The translations under genes were made by a program, and so were the position numbers. Shown here piece by piece: positions 19,925-29,081 of a stretch of DNA of 64,000 nucleotides; positions within the stretch are counted from its first letter, which is position 1, and the number at the start of each line of letters is the position of its first letter. Source of the DNA: Glacieibacterium sp965200405 (GTDB taxonomy: Bacteria; Pseudomonadota; Alphaproteobacteria; Sphingomonadales; Sphingomonadaceae); the NCBI RefSeq assembly GCF_965200405.1, contig NZ_OZ241356.1, positions 3,534,001 to 3,598,000 of the forward strand. Direction: 5' to 3'. The notes beneath the pieces are model-generated. The model was given only the letters and a program-made list of their open reading frames with translations. It was not told where the DNA came from and did no database searches.

Positions 19925-20259
19925 CGCCAGGCGGCAAAGACCTCCGCCTGTCTCTGCCCGACCCAGGCGGCGGCCTCGGGGCCTTCCCACTGGCCGCGAT
20001 AGGTGGAGCCGCGAGCCGCCTCCGCCACCCACCAGCCCTGGCCGGGCAGTCGATCCGACTGGCGCACCACGAGGACCGCCAACTCGGGCCGCCCGGCGCC
20101 ACGCTCCCCGGCATCGACATGTTCCAGCAGGGCACACAACGCTCGCATCTTGGGCCGGCTGAAAGCGTAGCCCAGCGCATTCAGGATCTCGGAATAAGTG
20201 ACGCTTTCGCCGGCGCGTGCCCGGGTCTGCAACAGGGCTGTGACATGGTCGGCGTCCAT
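19921..20259 (-). CDS. hypothetical small protein, possible winged-helix fold
   Basis: I do not recognise this 112-residue protein. The N-terminal half (ADHVTALLQTRARAGESVTYSEILNALGYAFSRPKMRALCALLEHVD) reads like a helical DNA-binding or winged-helix segment. The second half, ELAVLVVRQSDRLPGQGWWVA, looks like a beta wing. WEGPEAAAWVGQRQAEVFAAWR ends the protein. The ATG at 20259 has AAGGA five bases upstream; an ATG at 20298 is an alternative. It is divergent from the PabB-PabC fusion with about 60 bases between them. No catalytic motif is visible. Confidence 0.6.
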   Translation of the reverse strand: MDADHVTALLQTRARAGESVTYSEILNALGYAFSRPKMRALCALLEHVDAGERGAGRPELAVLVVRQSDRLPGQGWWVAEAARGSTYRGQWEGPEAAAWVGQRQAEVFAAWR

Positions 20260-20320
20260 CGCGCTGTCCTTTAATGCTGTCGCCCGATCGCTAGCCATGC
20301 CAAGCCCCGCAGCGCAAGCC

Positions 20321-22075
20321 ATGACCCCCAACTTCGACCCCACCCTACCCTTCGTCCTGCTCGACGACGCCCGCGCCGGCACAGCCCGGCTGTTCACCGA
20401 ACTGACCGCGGTCGTGCAGGCCGAGGCGCCCACGCGGGTAGTCCCGGCACTGGCCGCGCTGCGCGACCTCGGCGGCGAACGGGCCGGCTTCATCGGTTTC
20501 GAGGCGGGCTACGCACTGGAGCCTCGCCTTGCACCGCTGTTCCGCATGCCCGACGACGGGCTGCCCTTGCTGTGGTTCGGCCGCTTCAACCAGGTCCGTC
20601 ACCTCGATGAGGGCGCCATCGACGCGCTGCTCGACGCCGGACCGGCCGAGTTGACAGTCGCCATCCCAGCCGTCGAGCGCGCCGACTATGACACGATGAT
20701 AGCCCGCATCGCCGCGTTGATCGAGGCGGGCGACATCTATCAGGCGAACGCCACCTTCGCCGCCAGCGTCGAAACCCACGGCCATCCGCTCGCCCTGTAC
20801 CGCCGGCTCCGCAAGGCGCAGGCGGCATCTTACTGCGCTCTGATTTACACTGGCCAGCGCTGGATCCTCAGCCTCTCGCCAGAGCTGTTCTTCAAGCTGG
20901 AGGCAGGCCGCATCACCACTCGACCGATGAAGGGCACCGCCCCTCGCGGCGTGACCGCCACCGCCGACGATGCCGCTGCCGCCGCGCTAGCCGCCGACCC
21001 CAAGAACCGCACTGAGAACTTGATGATCGTCGACCTGCTGCGGAACGACCTGTCTCGGGTCGCAGTGCCAGGCTCGGTCGCCACCCCGGCGCTGTTCGAA
21101 GTCGAGCGCTATCCCACCGTGTTGCAGATGACCTCGACCGTCACCGCCGATGTCCGAACCGGGATCGACGCGGTCGGCGTGCTAATGGCATTGTTTCCTT
21201 GCGGCTCGGTAACTGGAGCTCCCAAGCTTCGCGCCATGGAGGTCATAGCCGATGTCGAGGCGAAGCCACGCGGCCTCTACACCGGTAGCATCGGCTGGCT
21301 CGGTAAGGACGGCGATGCCACGTTAAACGTCGCGATCCGGACGCTCGTGATGCAAAAGAGTGGTGGCGCTCGCATGGGCCTCGGCTCGGGCATCGTCGCC
21401 GACAGCGGCAAGGCCTCCGAATGGGATGAGTGCATCGGCAAGGCCGCTTTCCTGACCCGCCGCGTCGGCCCGATCGACCTGATCGAAACAATGCGTTGCG
21501 ATCAGGACGTTATCGCACATCGGCAGCGCCACCTGGACCGATTAATGGCGAGCGCGATCTTTCTAGGTCATCGGTTGGATCGCGGCGAAGTAGAGGCGGC
21601 AATCGAGCTACAGCGTCTTCGCCTTGCAGGCGGTACGGGCCGTATCCGCCTGTTGGTCAGCGCAAGTGGCGCCATCGCGGTGCAGATATCCCCACTCCCC
21701 GCCGCGCCGACCGAGCCTGCTGTTGTCGCCCTTGCTCCGCTCCCTGTCGACGCTACCGACTGGCGGCTCAGTCACAAGACCAGCGACCGTGCCTTTTACG
21801 ACGACGCCCGTCGCATCGCCGGGACGTTCGAGGTCGTCTTCGTCCGTCCCGATGGCCGCATCACCGAAGGCAGCTTCACCAGTGTCTTCGTGGAGCGCAA
21901 CGGCCTCCTACTGACGCCGCCGCTCGCCGATGGCCTGCTCCCCGGCATCCTTCGCGCCGCACTGCTTACCGAGCGCCGTGCCGTCGAGGCGCCACTCACT
22001 GTCGCTGATCTCGAGAATGGCTTCCTCATTGGGAACGCCCTGCGCGGTTTGCTTCGGGCAAAGATTTCTTTGTAG
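20321..22075 (+). CDS. pabB: aminodeoxychorismate synthase component I / 4-amino-4-deoxychorismate lyase fusion
   Basis: This 584-residue protein joins two steps of p-aminobenzoate (folate precursor) synthesis. Residues 1 to about 370 are the chorismate-binding PabB domain: SYCALIYTGQRWILSLSPELFF, RPMKGTAPRG with the lysine typical of PabB rather than TrpE, ENLMIVDLLRNDLSRV, GSVTGAPKLRAMEVI and GSGIVADS. Residues from about 385 on are a class IV PLP aminotransferase/lyase (PabC): DLIETMRCDQD, RHLDRL, SHKTSDRAFYD with the PLP lysine, and GRITEGSFTSVFV. The ATG at 20321 gives the domain start; one at 20297 is an alternative. Third-position AT is slightly higher than in neighbours. No pabA amidotransferase is in the window. 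Confidence 0.92.
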   Translation: MTPNFDPTLPFVLLDDARAGTARLFTELTAVVQAEAPTRVVPALAALRDLGGERAGFIGFEAGYALEPRLAPLFRMPDDGLPLLWFGRFNQVRHLDEGAIDALLDAGPAELTVAIPAVERADYDTMIARIAALIEAGDIYQANATFAASVETHGHPLALYRRLRKAQAASYCALIYTGQRWILSLSPELFFKLEAGRITTRPMKGTAPRGVTATADDAAAAALAADPKNRTENLMIVDLLRNDLSRVAVPGSVATPALFEVERYPTVLQMTSTVTADVRTGIDAVGVLMALFPCGSVTGAPKLRAMEVIADVEAKPRGLYTGSIGWLGKDGDATLNVAIRTLVMQKSGGARMGLGSGIVADSGKASEWDECIGKAAFLTRRVGPIDLIETMRCDQDVIAHRQRHLDRLMASAIFLGHRLDRGEVEAAIELQRLRLAGGTGRIRLLVSASGAIAVQISPLPAAPTEPAVVALAPLPVDATDWRLSHKTSDRAFYDDARRIAGTFEVVFVRPDGRITEGSFTSVFVERNGLLLTPPLADGLLPGILRAALLTERRAVEAPLTVADLENGFLIGNALRGLLRAKISL

Positions 22076-22149
22076 CACTTTGTTTCACGCCCGGTTGTCA
22101 GCCCGCTCTGAAGCGCTAGAAAGCGACGCGCACAAACAAGGCCGCAGTT

Positions 22150-23352
22150 ATGACCTTCCTCTCCGCCGCCATCAACCGCATCCAGCCGTCGCCGACCATC
22201 GCGGTGACCAACAAGGCGGCGCAGCTCAAGGCCGCGGGCCGCGATATCATCGGCCTCGGCGCTGGCGAGCCCGACTTCGACACGCCCGATTTCGTCAAGG
22301 ATGCTGCCATCGAAGCGATCCGCGCCGGCAAGACCAAATACACCGAGGTCGATGGCACGCCCGAGTTGAAGACCGCGATCCAGGCCAAGTTCCGCCGCGA
22401 CAACCAGCTCGAATACGGCATCGACCAGATCACCGTGAACGTCGGCGGTAAGCAGACCATCTTCAACGCCATGCTGGCGACGCTCGACCCGGGCGACGAG
22501 GTGGTCATCCCGGCGCCCTATTGGGTCAGCTATCCCGACATCGTGCTGTTCGCGGGCGCGACCCCGGTGATCGTGCCGTGCAGCATCGACGAGGGCTTCA
22601 AGCTGACGCCGGCGAAGCTCGACGCGGCGATCACGCCCAAGACCAAGTGGCTGATCTTCAACTCGCCGTCGAACCCGACCGGTGCGGCGTACACGCGTGA
22701 CGAGCTCAAGGCGCTGGCCGAGGTGCTGGTCCGCCACCCGCAGGTCTATATCTGCGCCGACGATATGTACGAGCACATCGTCTATGACGACTTCGAGTTC
22801 ACCACCCTCGCGCAGGTCGAGCCGGCGCTGTACGACCGCACGTTGACGGTTAACGGCGCGTCGAAGGCCTATGCGATGACCGGCTGGCGCATTGGCTTCG
22901 CTGGTGGCCCCGTCCCGCTGATCAAGGCGATCGCCAAGATCCAGTCGCAGTCGACCTCCAACCCCTGCTCGATCGCCCAGGCGGCGGTGACGGCAGCGCT
23001 TAACGGCGACCAGTCGTTCCTGATCGAGCGCAACGCGGCGTTCCAGCGCCGGCGTGACCTGGTCGTGTCGATGCTCAACCAGACGCCGGGCCTCCGCTGC
23101 CCGACGCCCGACGGCGCGTTCTACGTCTATCCCGACTGCGCCGGCCTGATCGGCAAGCGCAAGCCCGACGGCGGTACGCTGGCGGACGACGAGGCGGTGG
23201 CGGCCTACTTCCTTGACAGCGAAGGCGTTGCGGTCGTCCACGGCGCGGCGTTCGGTGGCTCCCCGGCGTTCCGGATCAGCTATGCGACGTCGGAGGCCAA
23301 CCTTGAGGAAGCCTGCACCCGTATCCAGCGCGCGGTCGGGGCGCTGGTCTAG
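22150..23352 (+). CDS. aatA: class I PLP aminotransferase, aspartate aminotransferase type
   Basis: This enzyme swaps amino groups between aspartate and 2-oxoglutarate; related enzymes also act on prephenate. The 400-residue protein is of family length. It has GLGAGEPDFDTPDFV near residue 35, YWVSYPDIV, and SPSNPTGAAYT with the substrate Asn. CADDMYEHIVYDDF gives the PLP-binding Asp and Tyr, GASKAYAMTGWRIGFAGG the PLP lysine, and FRISYATSEANLEEACTRI the terminal substrate arginine. It follows the PabB-PabC gene by 74 bases. Its end overlaps the convergent lipase gene by four bases. The exact substrate is inferred from the family. Confidence 0.93.
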   Translation: MTFLSAAINRIQPSPTIAVTNKAAQLKAAGRDIIGLGAGEPDFDTPDFVKDAAIEAIRAGKTKYTEVDGTPELKTAIQAKFRRDNQLEYGIDQITVNVGGKQTIFNAMLATLDPGDEVVIPAPYWVSYPDIVLFAGATPVIVPCSIDEGFKLTPAKLDAAITPKTKWLIFNSPSNPTGAAYTRDELKALAEVLVRHPQVYICADDMYEHIVYDDFEFTTLAQVEPALYDRTLTVNGASKAYAMTGWRIGFAGGPVPLIKAIAKIQSQSTSNPCSIAQAAVTAALNGDQSFLIERNAAFQRRRDLVVSMLNQTPGLRCPTPDGAFYVYPDCAGLIGKRKPDGGTLADDEAVAAYFLDSEGVAVVHGAAFGGSPAFRISYATSEANLEEACTRIQRAVGALV

Positions 23353-24473
23353 ACCTTCGCGCAGTTCGTCGGCGCGGCCTTGCCGTTGAAGCGGTCGGCC
23401 ATCCACGCCACGGCGCGGGGGGCGCTGCGCTTGCCGACGTCGACGTGGTTGCCGTCGGACAGCTTGAGGTATTCCAGCTTGGCGCCGGCCTTGCACAACT
23501 GCTTGGCGAAGCGGTGGGTGACGGTGGCGCCGACGACCGGGTCCTTGTCCTCCTGCGCAATGAACAGCGGCATGGTCAGCCTTGCAGGGGTCAGCGAGTT
23601 GCGCGTGATCAGCGCGCTCCACGCCGGCGGGCGCGAGATGTCGACACCGCGCAGTTGCGCCGTCAGCGCTAGCAGGCCGATCTTGGTGCGCAGCCGGAAC
23701 CCGTCGAGCGTGATGCAATTGTTGTTCGCCAGCCGCCCGATCAGCCGCTGCGTCGCCGGCCTGCCAAGGTCGGACAGCGGCGCGTGGTACACCTGCGACC
23801 AGCTCTCCGCGGTATAGGCCGTCAGCATGGCGCGCACCGCAGCGTTGGAGCCGCCGGTCAGATTGGCCTTGAGGTCGGACGGCGGCGCGGCAGCGGCGAT
23901 GCCGACCAGCGTCAGTTCAGGGGCGTAGCGGCGCGACAGCTTGCCGACCCACAGGGCTGCATGGGCACCCTGCGATTCGCCCCACACCGCATAGTGCTTG
24001 CCGCCGTCGGCGCCCGGTAGCGCACGCGCCGCCCGGACTGCGTCGATAACCGCGCGCGCGCTGGCGTTGCCGACCAGATAGGGGTGCGGCCCCGGGTTGC
24101 CGAGGCCCTGGTAGTCGGTCGCCGCGACGACATAGCCGTGCTCGAGCATCGCCTTCAAGCCGGCGATGTTGTTGAACAGCTGCGCGTCGGGCAGCGGCCC
24201 GCACTTCTCGGCGATGCCGAAGCTGCCGTGCGCCCAACCGATCAGGTCGCGGCCGCCGCGCGGGGCCTTGCCCCTGGGCACCACGACCAGCCCGGTGACG
24301 ACGATCGGCTTGTTCTGGGTGTCGAGCGTCCCGTAGCGAATGCGGAAGGCCGAGGCTCCCAGCGGTGCCCCCGCAACCGGGGTCGCGTCGAGCAACGTGC
24401 CCGCCCCTCCCGGCGCCGCCAGCGCGGGCGCGCCAATGGCCAGGGCGACGATCAGTCCGGCTGCAGCACGCAT
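23349..24473 (-). CDS. secreted lipase-like alpha/beta hydrolase
   Basis: This 374-residue protein resembles secretory lipases (LIP family) and similar alpha/beta hydrolases. A signal peptide (MRAAAGLIVALAIGAPALA) precedes RIRYGTLDTQNKPIVVTGLVVVP, a typical opening. The nucleophile elbow is WGESQGAHAALW with serine in GESQG, PLFIAQEDKDPVV supplies the acid, and LSDGNHVDVG the histidine. Four or more cysteines suggest an exported disulfide-stabilised protein. GGAG seven bases upstream favours the ATG at 24473 over the one at 24479. The gene follows the DUF445 gene by about 55 bases and may share its transcript. Confidence 0.85.
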   Translation of the reverse strand: MRAAAGLIVALAIGAPALAAPGGAGTLLDATPVAGAPLGASAFRIRYGTLDTQNKPIVVTGLVVVPRGKAPRGGRDLIGWAHGSFGIAEKCGPLPDAQLFNNIAGLKAMLEHGYVVAATDYQGLGNPGPHPYLVGNASARAVIDAVRAARALPGADGGKHYAVWGESQGAHAALWVGKLSRRYAPELTLVGIAAAAPPSDLKANLTGGSNAAVRAMLTAYTAESWSQVYHAPLSDLGRPATQRLIGRLANNNCITLDGFRLRTKIGLLALTAQLRGVDISRPPAWSALITRNSLTPARLTMPLFIAQEDKDPVVGATVTHRFAKQLCKAGAKLEYLKLSDGNHVDVGKRSAPRAVAWMADRFNGKAAPTNCAKV

Positions 24474-24528
24474 GTTCATTCTCCCGCTTGAATGCTGATG
24501 GCACAGCCCGCGGCGGGCGACCAGCCGC

Positions 24529-25926
24529 TCAGGCCAGCGCGCCGAGCGCATGGATGCCGACACCGACCAGCCCGCCGATGACCGTGCCGTTGATGCGGAT
24601 ATACTGGAGGTCGCGTCCCACGGCGGTTTCCAGCTTGTCGGTAACGGTGGCGGCGTCCCAACCGCGGATGGTGTCGCTGACCAACCGGACGATCGGCGTG
24701 CCATAACTGCCGACGACGCTGACCGCCGCCCGCCGCGCCAGCGTGTTGATCGCGTCGGCCAGTGCGGCATTGCTCTGGATCACCTCGCCGGCGGCAATCG
24801 CGACCCTGCCGCTGGACCCGCCAGCCGGAGCTTCGGCCAGTTCCGCCAGCATCTGGCGCGCAGTGTCCCACAGCGACCCGAACATCGCTCCCACGGCGGG
24901 GCTTTCCAGGAACTCCAGCTTGATCTCCTCGACCTGCGCGAACACCGAGGATGCCGGGTCCTGCAGTTCGGCAGCAACCGTGCCCAGCCACTCGGTGATC
25001 GCCTTGCGGTCGGGATGGTCGCGGCCCAGCGCCAGTTGCTGCGGTGGCAAGGGCGGTGGTCCCTGCCCTTCCAGCGCCGCCAGTCGCTCGCGAAAGCCCT
25101 GCATGACCGACGCCGCATCGCGCCGCTGCCGGTCCGCGGCCTCATCCGTCATGGCGTAGAGATGATCCTGGATCGCATCGATGAAGGCTTTGGAATAACC
25201 CCGGTCGACGAAGCCCGGCATGTACTTGGGCGCTCGCGCGGCGACCGCGGCGTGAATGTCCTGGGCGCGTTCGTCGACGGCGCCCATCGCGGCGCCGATC
25301 ATCGTCTCGACGAAAGGCTCGTGCCGTCCTGCCTCGATCAGTGGCGACAACAGCCGGCCCAGGGTCGGCGCGATCGGCCGGTCGCGCAGCCGGTCGGTCA
25401 CCGTCACTGCCAGCAGCCGCGAAATGACCTCGCCGTCCAGCGCGCCGGCGAACTGGATCAGCAGCTTGACCAGCGAGCGCCGCAACCGCCCGGCCTTGGC
25501 ATCGGCGGGCGACTGCGGCGCGGTCAGCCAGCGCCCGAGCATCCCCGCCAGGTCGAAACCTTCCAGCCGCCGCGCGACGACGCCGGGCGTCAGGAAATTG
25601 TCCTTGAGGAAGGTCGCCAGGCTGTCGCCGATGCGGTCCTTGTTCGCCGGGATGATCGCCGTGTGCGGGATCGGCAGGCCAAGCGGGTGGCGGAACAGCG
25701 CGGTGACCGCGAACCAGTCGGCCAGCCCGCCGATCATCGCCGCCTCGAGGAAGGCGCGCGCATAGCCGAACTGGGTATCGTATTGCGGAAACCGCGCTCG
25801 TGTCGCCAGTACCGCCACCCAGCCCGCCGCCATCAGCAGCAGCAGCAGCGTCGCCAACAGCCGCATGCGGTGGAACGGCGTCTCGGCACCGACGAGGCGA
25901 AACGGTTCAAGCTGGCTGATTTTCAT
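24529..25926 (-). CDS. DUF445 family membrane protein
   Basis: This 465-residue protein belongs to the DUF445 family of inner-membrane proteins (YjiN-like). A membrane helix lies near residues 21-42 (MRLLATLLLLLMAAGWVAVLA). The family signature GGLADWFAVTALFRHPLGLPIPHTAIIP near 68-95 and NKDRIGDSLATFLKDNFLTP follow. A long helical region runs to a C-terminal hydrophobic segment (INGTVIGGLVGVGIHALGAL). The role is unknown. It lies 52 bases downstream of an RND permease gene on the same strand. Confidence 0.9.
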   Translation of the reverse strand: MKISQLEPFRLVGAETPFHRMRLLATLLLLLMAAGWVAVLATRARFPQYDTQFGYARAFLEAAMIGGLADWFAVTALFRHPLGLPIPHTAIIPANKDRIGDSLATFLKDNFLTPGVVARRLEGFDLAGMLGRWLTAPQSPADAKAGRLRRSLVKLLIQFAGALDGEVISRLLAVTVTDRLRDRPIAPTLGRLLSPLIEAGRHEPFVETMIGAAMGAVDERAQDIHAAVAARAPKYMPGFVDRGYSKAFIDAIQDHLYAMTDEAADRQRRDAASVMQGFRERLAALEGQGPPPLPPQQLALGRDHPDRKAITEWLGTVAAELQDPASSVFAQVEEIKLEFLESPAVGAMFGSLWDTARQMLAELAEAPAGGSSGRVAIAAGEVIQSNAALADAINTLARRAAVSVVGSYGTPIVRLVSDTIRGWDAATVTDKLETAVGRDLQYIRINGTVIGGLVGVGIHALGALA

Positions 25927-25978
25927 CCGCCGTAAGAACTCACCTCGGCATCATCGGTGCCGAAGCCCCCGTCGTGTT

Positions 25979-28900
25979 TCACTCCGCCGGCATCGCTGCA
26001 GGACCCTGCCGGGGCGCCGGCACGACGTCGCCGCCGTTGGTGAACCAGCGACGCAGCCGCGGCGCGAGCCACTGCTCGGCACCGATCGCCAGGCTGAAGC
26101 TCGAAGGCACGATCAGCAGGGTCAGCGCGGTCGAGACGATCAGCCCGCCGATGACGACGATGCCCATCGGAGCCCGCGAACTGCCGTCGCCGGACAGCGA
26201 CAGCGCGACCGGGACCATGCCGGCGACCATCGCCACGGTGGTCATGACGATCGGCTGGACGCGCTTGTGCCCGGCCTCGACGATGGCGTCGAACATGTCG
26301 GTGCCCTTGTTCATCTCCTCGATGGCGAAGTCGACCAGCAGGATCGAGTTCTTGGCAACGATGCCGAGGAGCATGAGCAAGCCGATGAACACCGGCATCG
26401 AGATCGGGTTGCCGGTCAGGTGCAGCGCGATCGCTCCGCCCAGCGGCGCCAGCAGCAGCGAGCCCATGTTGACGAACGGCGGCAGCACCCGCTTGTACAG
26501 CAGCACCAGCACCGCGAACACCAGCAGCACGCCGGCAGCGACCGCGAGAATGAAGTTGAAGATCAGCTCGGCCTGCCACTTCTCCTGGCCATATTTGATC
26601 TTGGCGACGCCCTGCGGCAGGTGCGTGAGCGAGGACAGCGCGTCGATCTTGGGCTGGACGTCGCCGCTGACCAGGCCAGGAGCGAGGTCGGCACCGATGA
26701 CGACGCGGCGCTGCTGATTGTAGCGGCGGATTTCCGTCGCACCGGCACCGAAGCCGACGTCGGCGACGACCTTGAGCGGCACCGAGCCACCAGCAGCCGT
26801 CGGCACCGGCAGGTTCTCGATGGTCGACAAGGTCTTGCGCGACTCTTCGTTCAACGCCACCCGGATCGGAATCTGACGGTCGGACAGCGAGAACTTGGCA
26901 ACGTTCTGGTCGATATCACCCAGCGTCGCGATGCGGATGGTCTGGCTCAAGGCGCTGGTCGTCACGCCGAGTTGCGCGGCGATATCGAAGCGCGGCTTGA
27001 TCGTGATCTCCGGCCGCCGGACGTCGCCCTCGACGCGCACCTGGCGCAACTGGGGCAGTTCCTTGCGCATCTGCAGCACGGCCTTCTGCGCTGCCTGGTC
27101 GAGGACGACGGGATCGTCGCCGGCCAGCACGATCGTCATGTCGCGGCCAAGGCCACCACCATTCTGCGACTGGAAGGAGACGCGTGCATCAGGGATCGCC
27201 TGGAGCTTGGGCGCAAACGAGCGCTCGAACTCCACGCTGGTCATCGGGCGGTTCTTCTTGAGCGTCAGGAACATGCTCGAGTCACTGCTGGCGTTGATCT
27301 CGGCGAACGCGGCATCGACGACAGGCGAGGCTTGCAACATTGCGGAGACCTTGTCGGCAACCGCCGTGGTCTGTGCCAGCGTCGAGCCCGGGGGCATCTC
27401 GATGGTGACCTGGCTATAGTCGGTGTCCATCGCCGGCTGGAACGTCATCGGCAGCGTGGCAAAGCTCCACACCGTGCAGACCAGCGCCACCGCGCCGATC
27501 GCCATCGTCCACCAGCGATTGCGCAGGGTCCAGTGCAGCAGGCGCATGTAATAGCGCACCCACTTGCCCTCGCCGTGCGCCGCCTGGCCGTGCGACTTGA
27601 GGAAATAGGCAGCCAGCATCGGCGTGATCAGCCGCGCGACCGCGAGGCTGAGCAGCACTGCGACGACGACCGTAAACCCGAAGTTCTTGAAGAACTGTCC
27701 GCTGATGCCGGGCATCAAGCCGACCGGCAGGAAAACCGCGACGATCGACATGGTGGTGGCGAACACCGCCAAGCCGATTTCGTCGGCCGCGTCGATGGCG
27801 GCCTGATAGGCGGTCTTGCCCATGCGCATGTGCCGGACGATGTTCTCGATCTCGACGATCGCGTCGTCGACAAGGACACCCGCGACCAGGCTCAGTGCCA
27901 ACAGGCTCAACGAGTTCAGCGTGAAGCCCATCAGGTCCATCAGCCAGAACGCCGGGATCGCCGAGAGCGGGATTGCCAACGCGGATATGACCGTGGCGCG
28001 CCAGTCACGAAGAAAGATGAAGACCACGATCACCGCGAGCACCGCGCCCTCGATCATCGCCTCGATGGCTGAATGATACTGGATCTTGGTGTAGTCGACG
28101 CTGGTGTACAGCTGCGTGAACTTGACCCGCGGGTTCTCCTTGCGGAGATCGTTGAGCGCCTTCTGGGCGGCATCGTAGACGGTGACGTCGGATGCACCCT
28201 TCGACTTCTCGATCGAGAAGCTCAGCACCTGTCGGCCGTTCATCTTCGCCAGGCTGCGCTGCTCGGCGTACAGGTCCTTGACCTCGGCAATGTCGGACAG
28301 GCGGATGGTGCGACCGTTGCCGGTCGCGATCTGGGTCTCGCCCAGCCCGAGGGCGTTGGCGGCGTTGCCGAGCACGCGGACGGACTGTTCCGAGCCGGCG
28401 ATCTCGGCCCGGCCACCGGCAGCATTGACGTTGACCTGACGGAGCTGGCCGTTGACCTGGCTCGCAGTCAAGCCATAGGACTGCATCCGGACCGGATCGA
28501 GGATGACGCGGATTTCGCGACTGACGCCACCGGCGCGGCTGACCGCCGCCATGCCCGGGATCGACAGCAGGCGCTTGGCGACCGTGTTGTCGACATACCA
28601 GCTCAGCTCCTCCAGCGTCATGTCGACGGCTTCGGCGGACATGAAGGCGATCGGGCCGCCCGAGATATCGACCCGCACGACCTGCGGCTCGAGGATGCCG
28701 TCGGGCAACTGGCTGCGGACGTTGGCAACCGCGTCGCGGACATCGGTGACACCGCGATCGACCGGCGTGCCTATGGCGAACTGCACGTTGGTCCGTGACA
28801 GGCCCTCGCTGACGTAGGAGCTGATCTCGTCGACGCCATTGATGCCGCGGACCGCCGCCTCGATGCGCTGGGTAACCTGAGTTTCGAGCTCGCTGGGGGC

Positions 28901-29065
28901 GGCGCCTGGCTGGTTGACGATCACCGTCGCAGCCGGAAAGCTGATTTCCGGCTGGCCGTTGATGTCCATCGTCATGAACGCGACGATGCCCGCCAACGTC
29001 AGCATGAAGAACAGCACCAGCGGCACGATCGGATTGCGGATCGCCCAACTCGAGATATTGCGCAT
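25979..29065 (-). CDS. RND efflux transporter, inner-membrane permease
   Basis: This 1028-residue RND (HAE1-type) permease uses proton flow to export drugs or other toxic compounds through a periplasm-spanning complex. It opens with WAIRNPIVPLVLFFMLTLAGIVAFM (helix 1) and has two large periplasmic loops. The paired acidic residues of helix 4, in LVAGVLVDDAIVEIENIVRHM, are needed for proton relay. FVGLLMLLGIVAKNSILLVDFAIE is the helix 11-equivalent region. The adaptor gene lies 16 bases upstream. No outer-membrane channel gene accompanies the pair, so it may share the OprM-like protein encoded at 31505. The substrate is unknown. Confidence 0.93.
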   Translation of the reverse strand: MRNISSWAIRNPIVPLVLFFMLTLAGIVAFMTMDINGQPEISFPAATVIVNQPGAAPSELETQVTQRIEAAVRGINGVDEISSYVSEGLSRTNVQFAIGTPVDRGVTDVRDAVANVRSQLPDGILEPQVVRVDISGGPIAFMSAEAVDMTLEELSWYVDNTVAKRLLSIPGMAAVSRAGGVSREIRVILDPVRMQSYGLTASQVNGQLRQVNVNAAGGRAEIAGSEQSVRVLGNAANALGLGETQIATGNGRTIRLSDIAEVKDLYAEQRSLAKMNGRQVLSFSIEKSKGASDVTVYDAAQKALNDLRKENPRVKFTQLYTSVDYTKIQYHSAIEAMIEGAVLAVIVVFIFLRDWRATVISALAIPLSAIPAFWLMDLMGFTLNSLSLLALSLVAGVLVDDAIVEIENIVRHMRMGKTAYQAAIDAADEIGLAVFATTMSIVAVFLPVGLMPGISGQFFKNFGFTVVVAVLLSLAVARLITPMLAAYFLKSHGQAAHGEGKWVRYYMRLLHWTLRNRWWTMAIGAVALVCTVWSFATLPMTFQPAMDTDYSQVTIEMPPGSTLAQTTAVADKVSAMLQASPVVDAAFAEINASSDSSMFLTLKKNRPMTSVEFERSFAPKLQAIPDARVSFQSQNGGGLGRDMTIVLAGDDPVVLDQAAQKAVLQMRKELPQLRQVRVEGDVRRPEITIKPRFDIAAQLGVTTSALSQTIRIATLGDIDQNVAKFSLSDRQIPIRVALNEESRKTLSTIENLPVPTAAGGSVPLKVVADVGFGAGATEIRRYNQQRRVVIGADLAPGLVSGDVQPKIDALSSLTHLPQGVAKIKYGQEKWQAELIFNFILAVAAGVLLVFAVLVLLYKRVLPPFVNMGSLLLAPLGGAIALHLTGNPISMPVFIGLLMLLGIVAKNSILLVDFAIEEMNKGTDMFDAIVEAGHKRVQPIVMTTVAMVAGMVPVALSLSGDGSSRAPMGIVVIGGLIVSTALTLLIVPSSFSLAIGAEQWLAPRLRRWFTNGGDVVPAPRQGPAAMPAE

Positions 29066-29081
29066 TTCCGGATCCTGCCGC

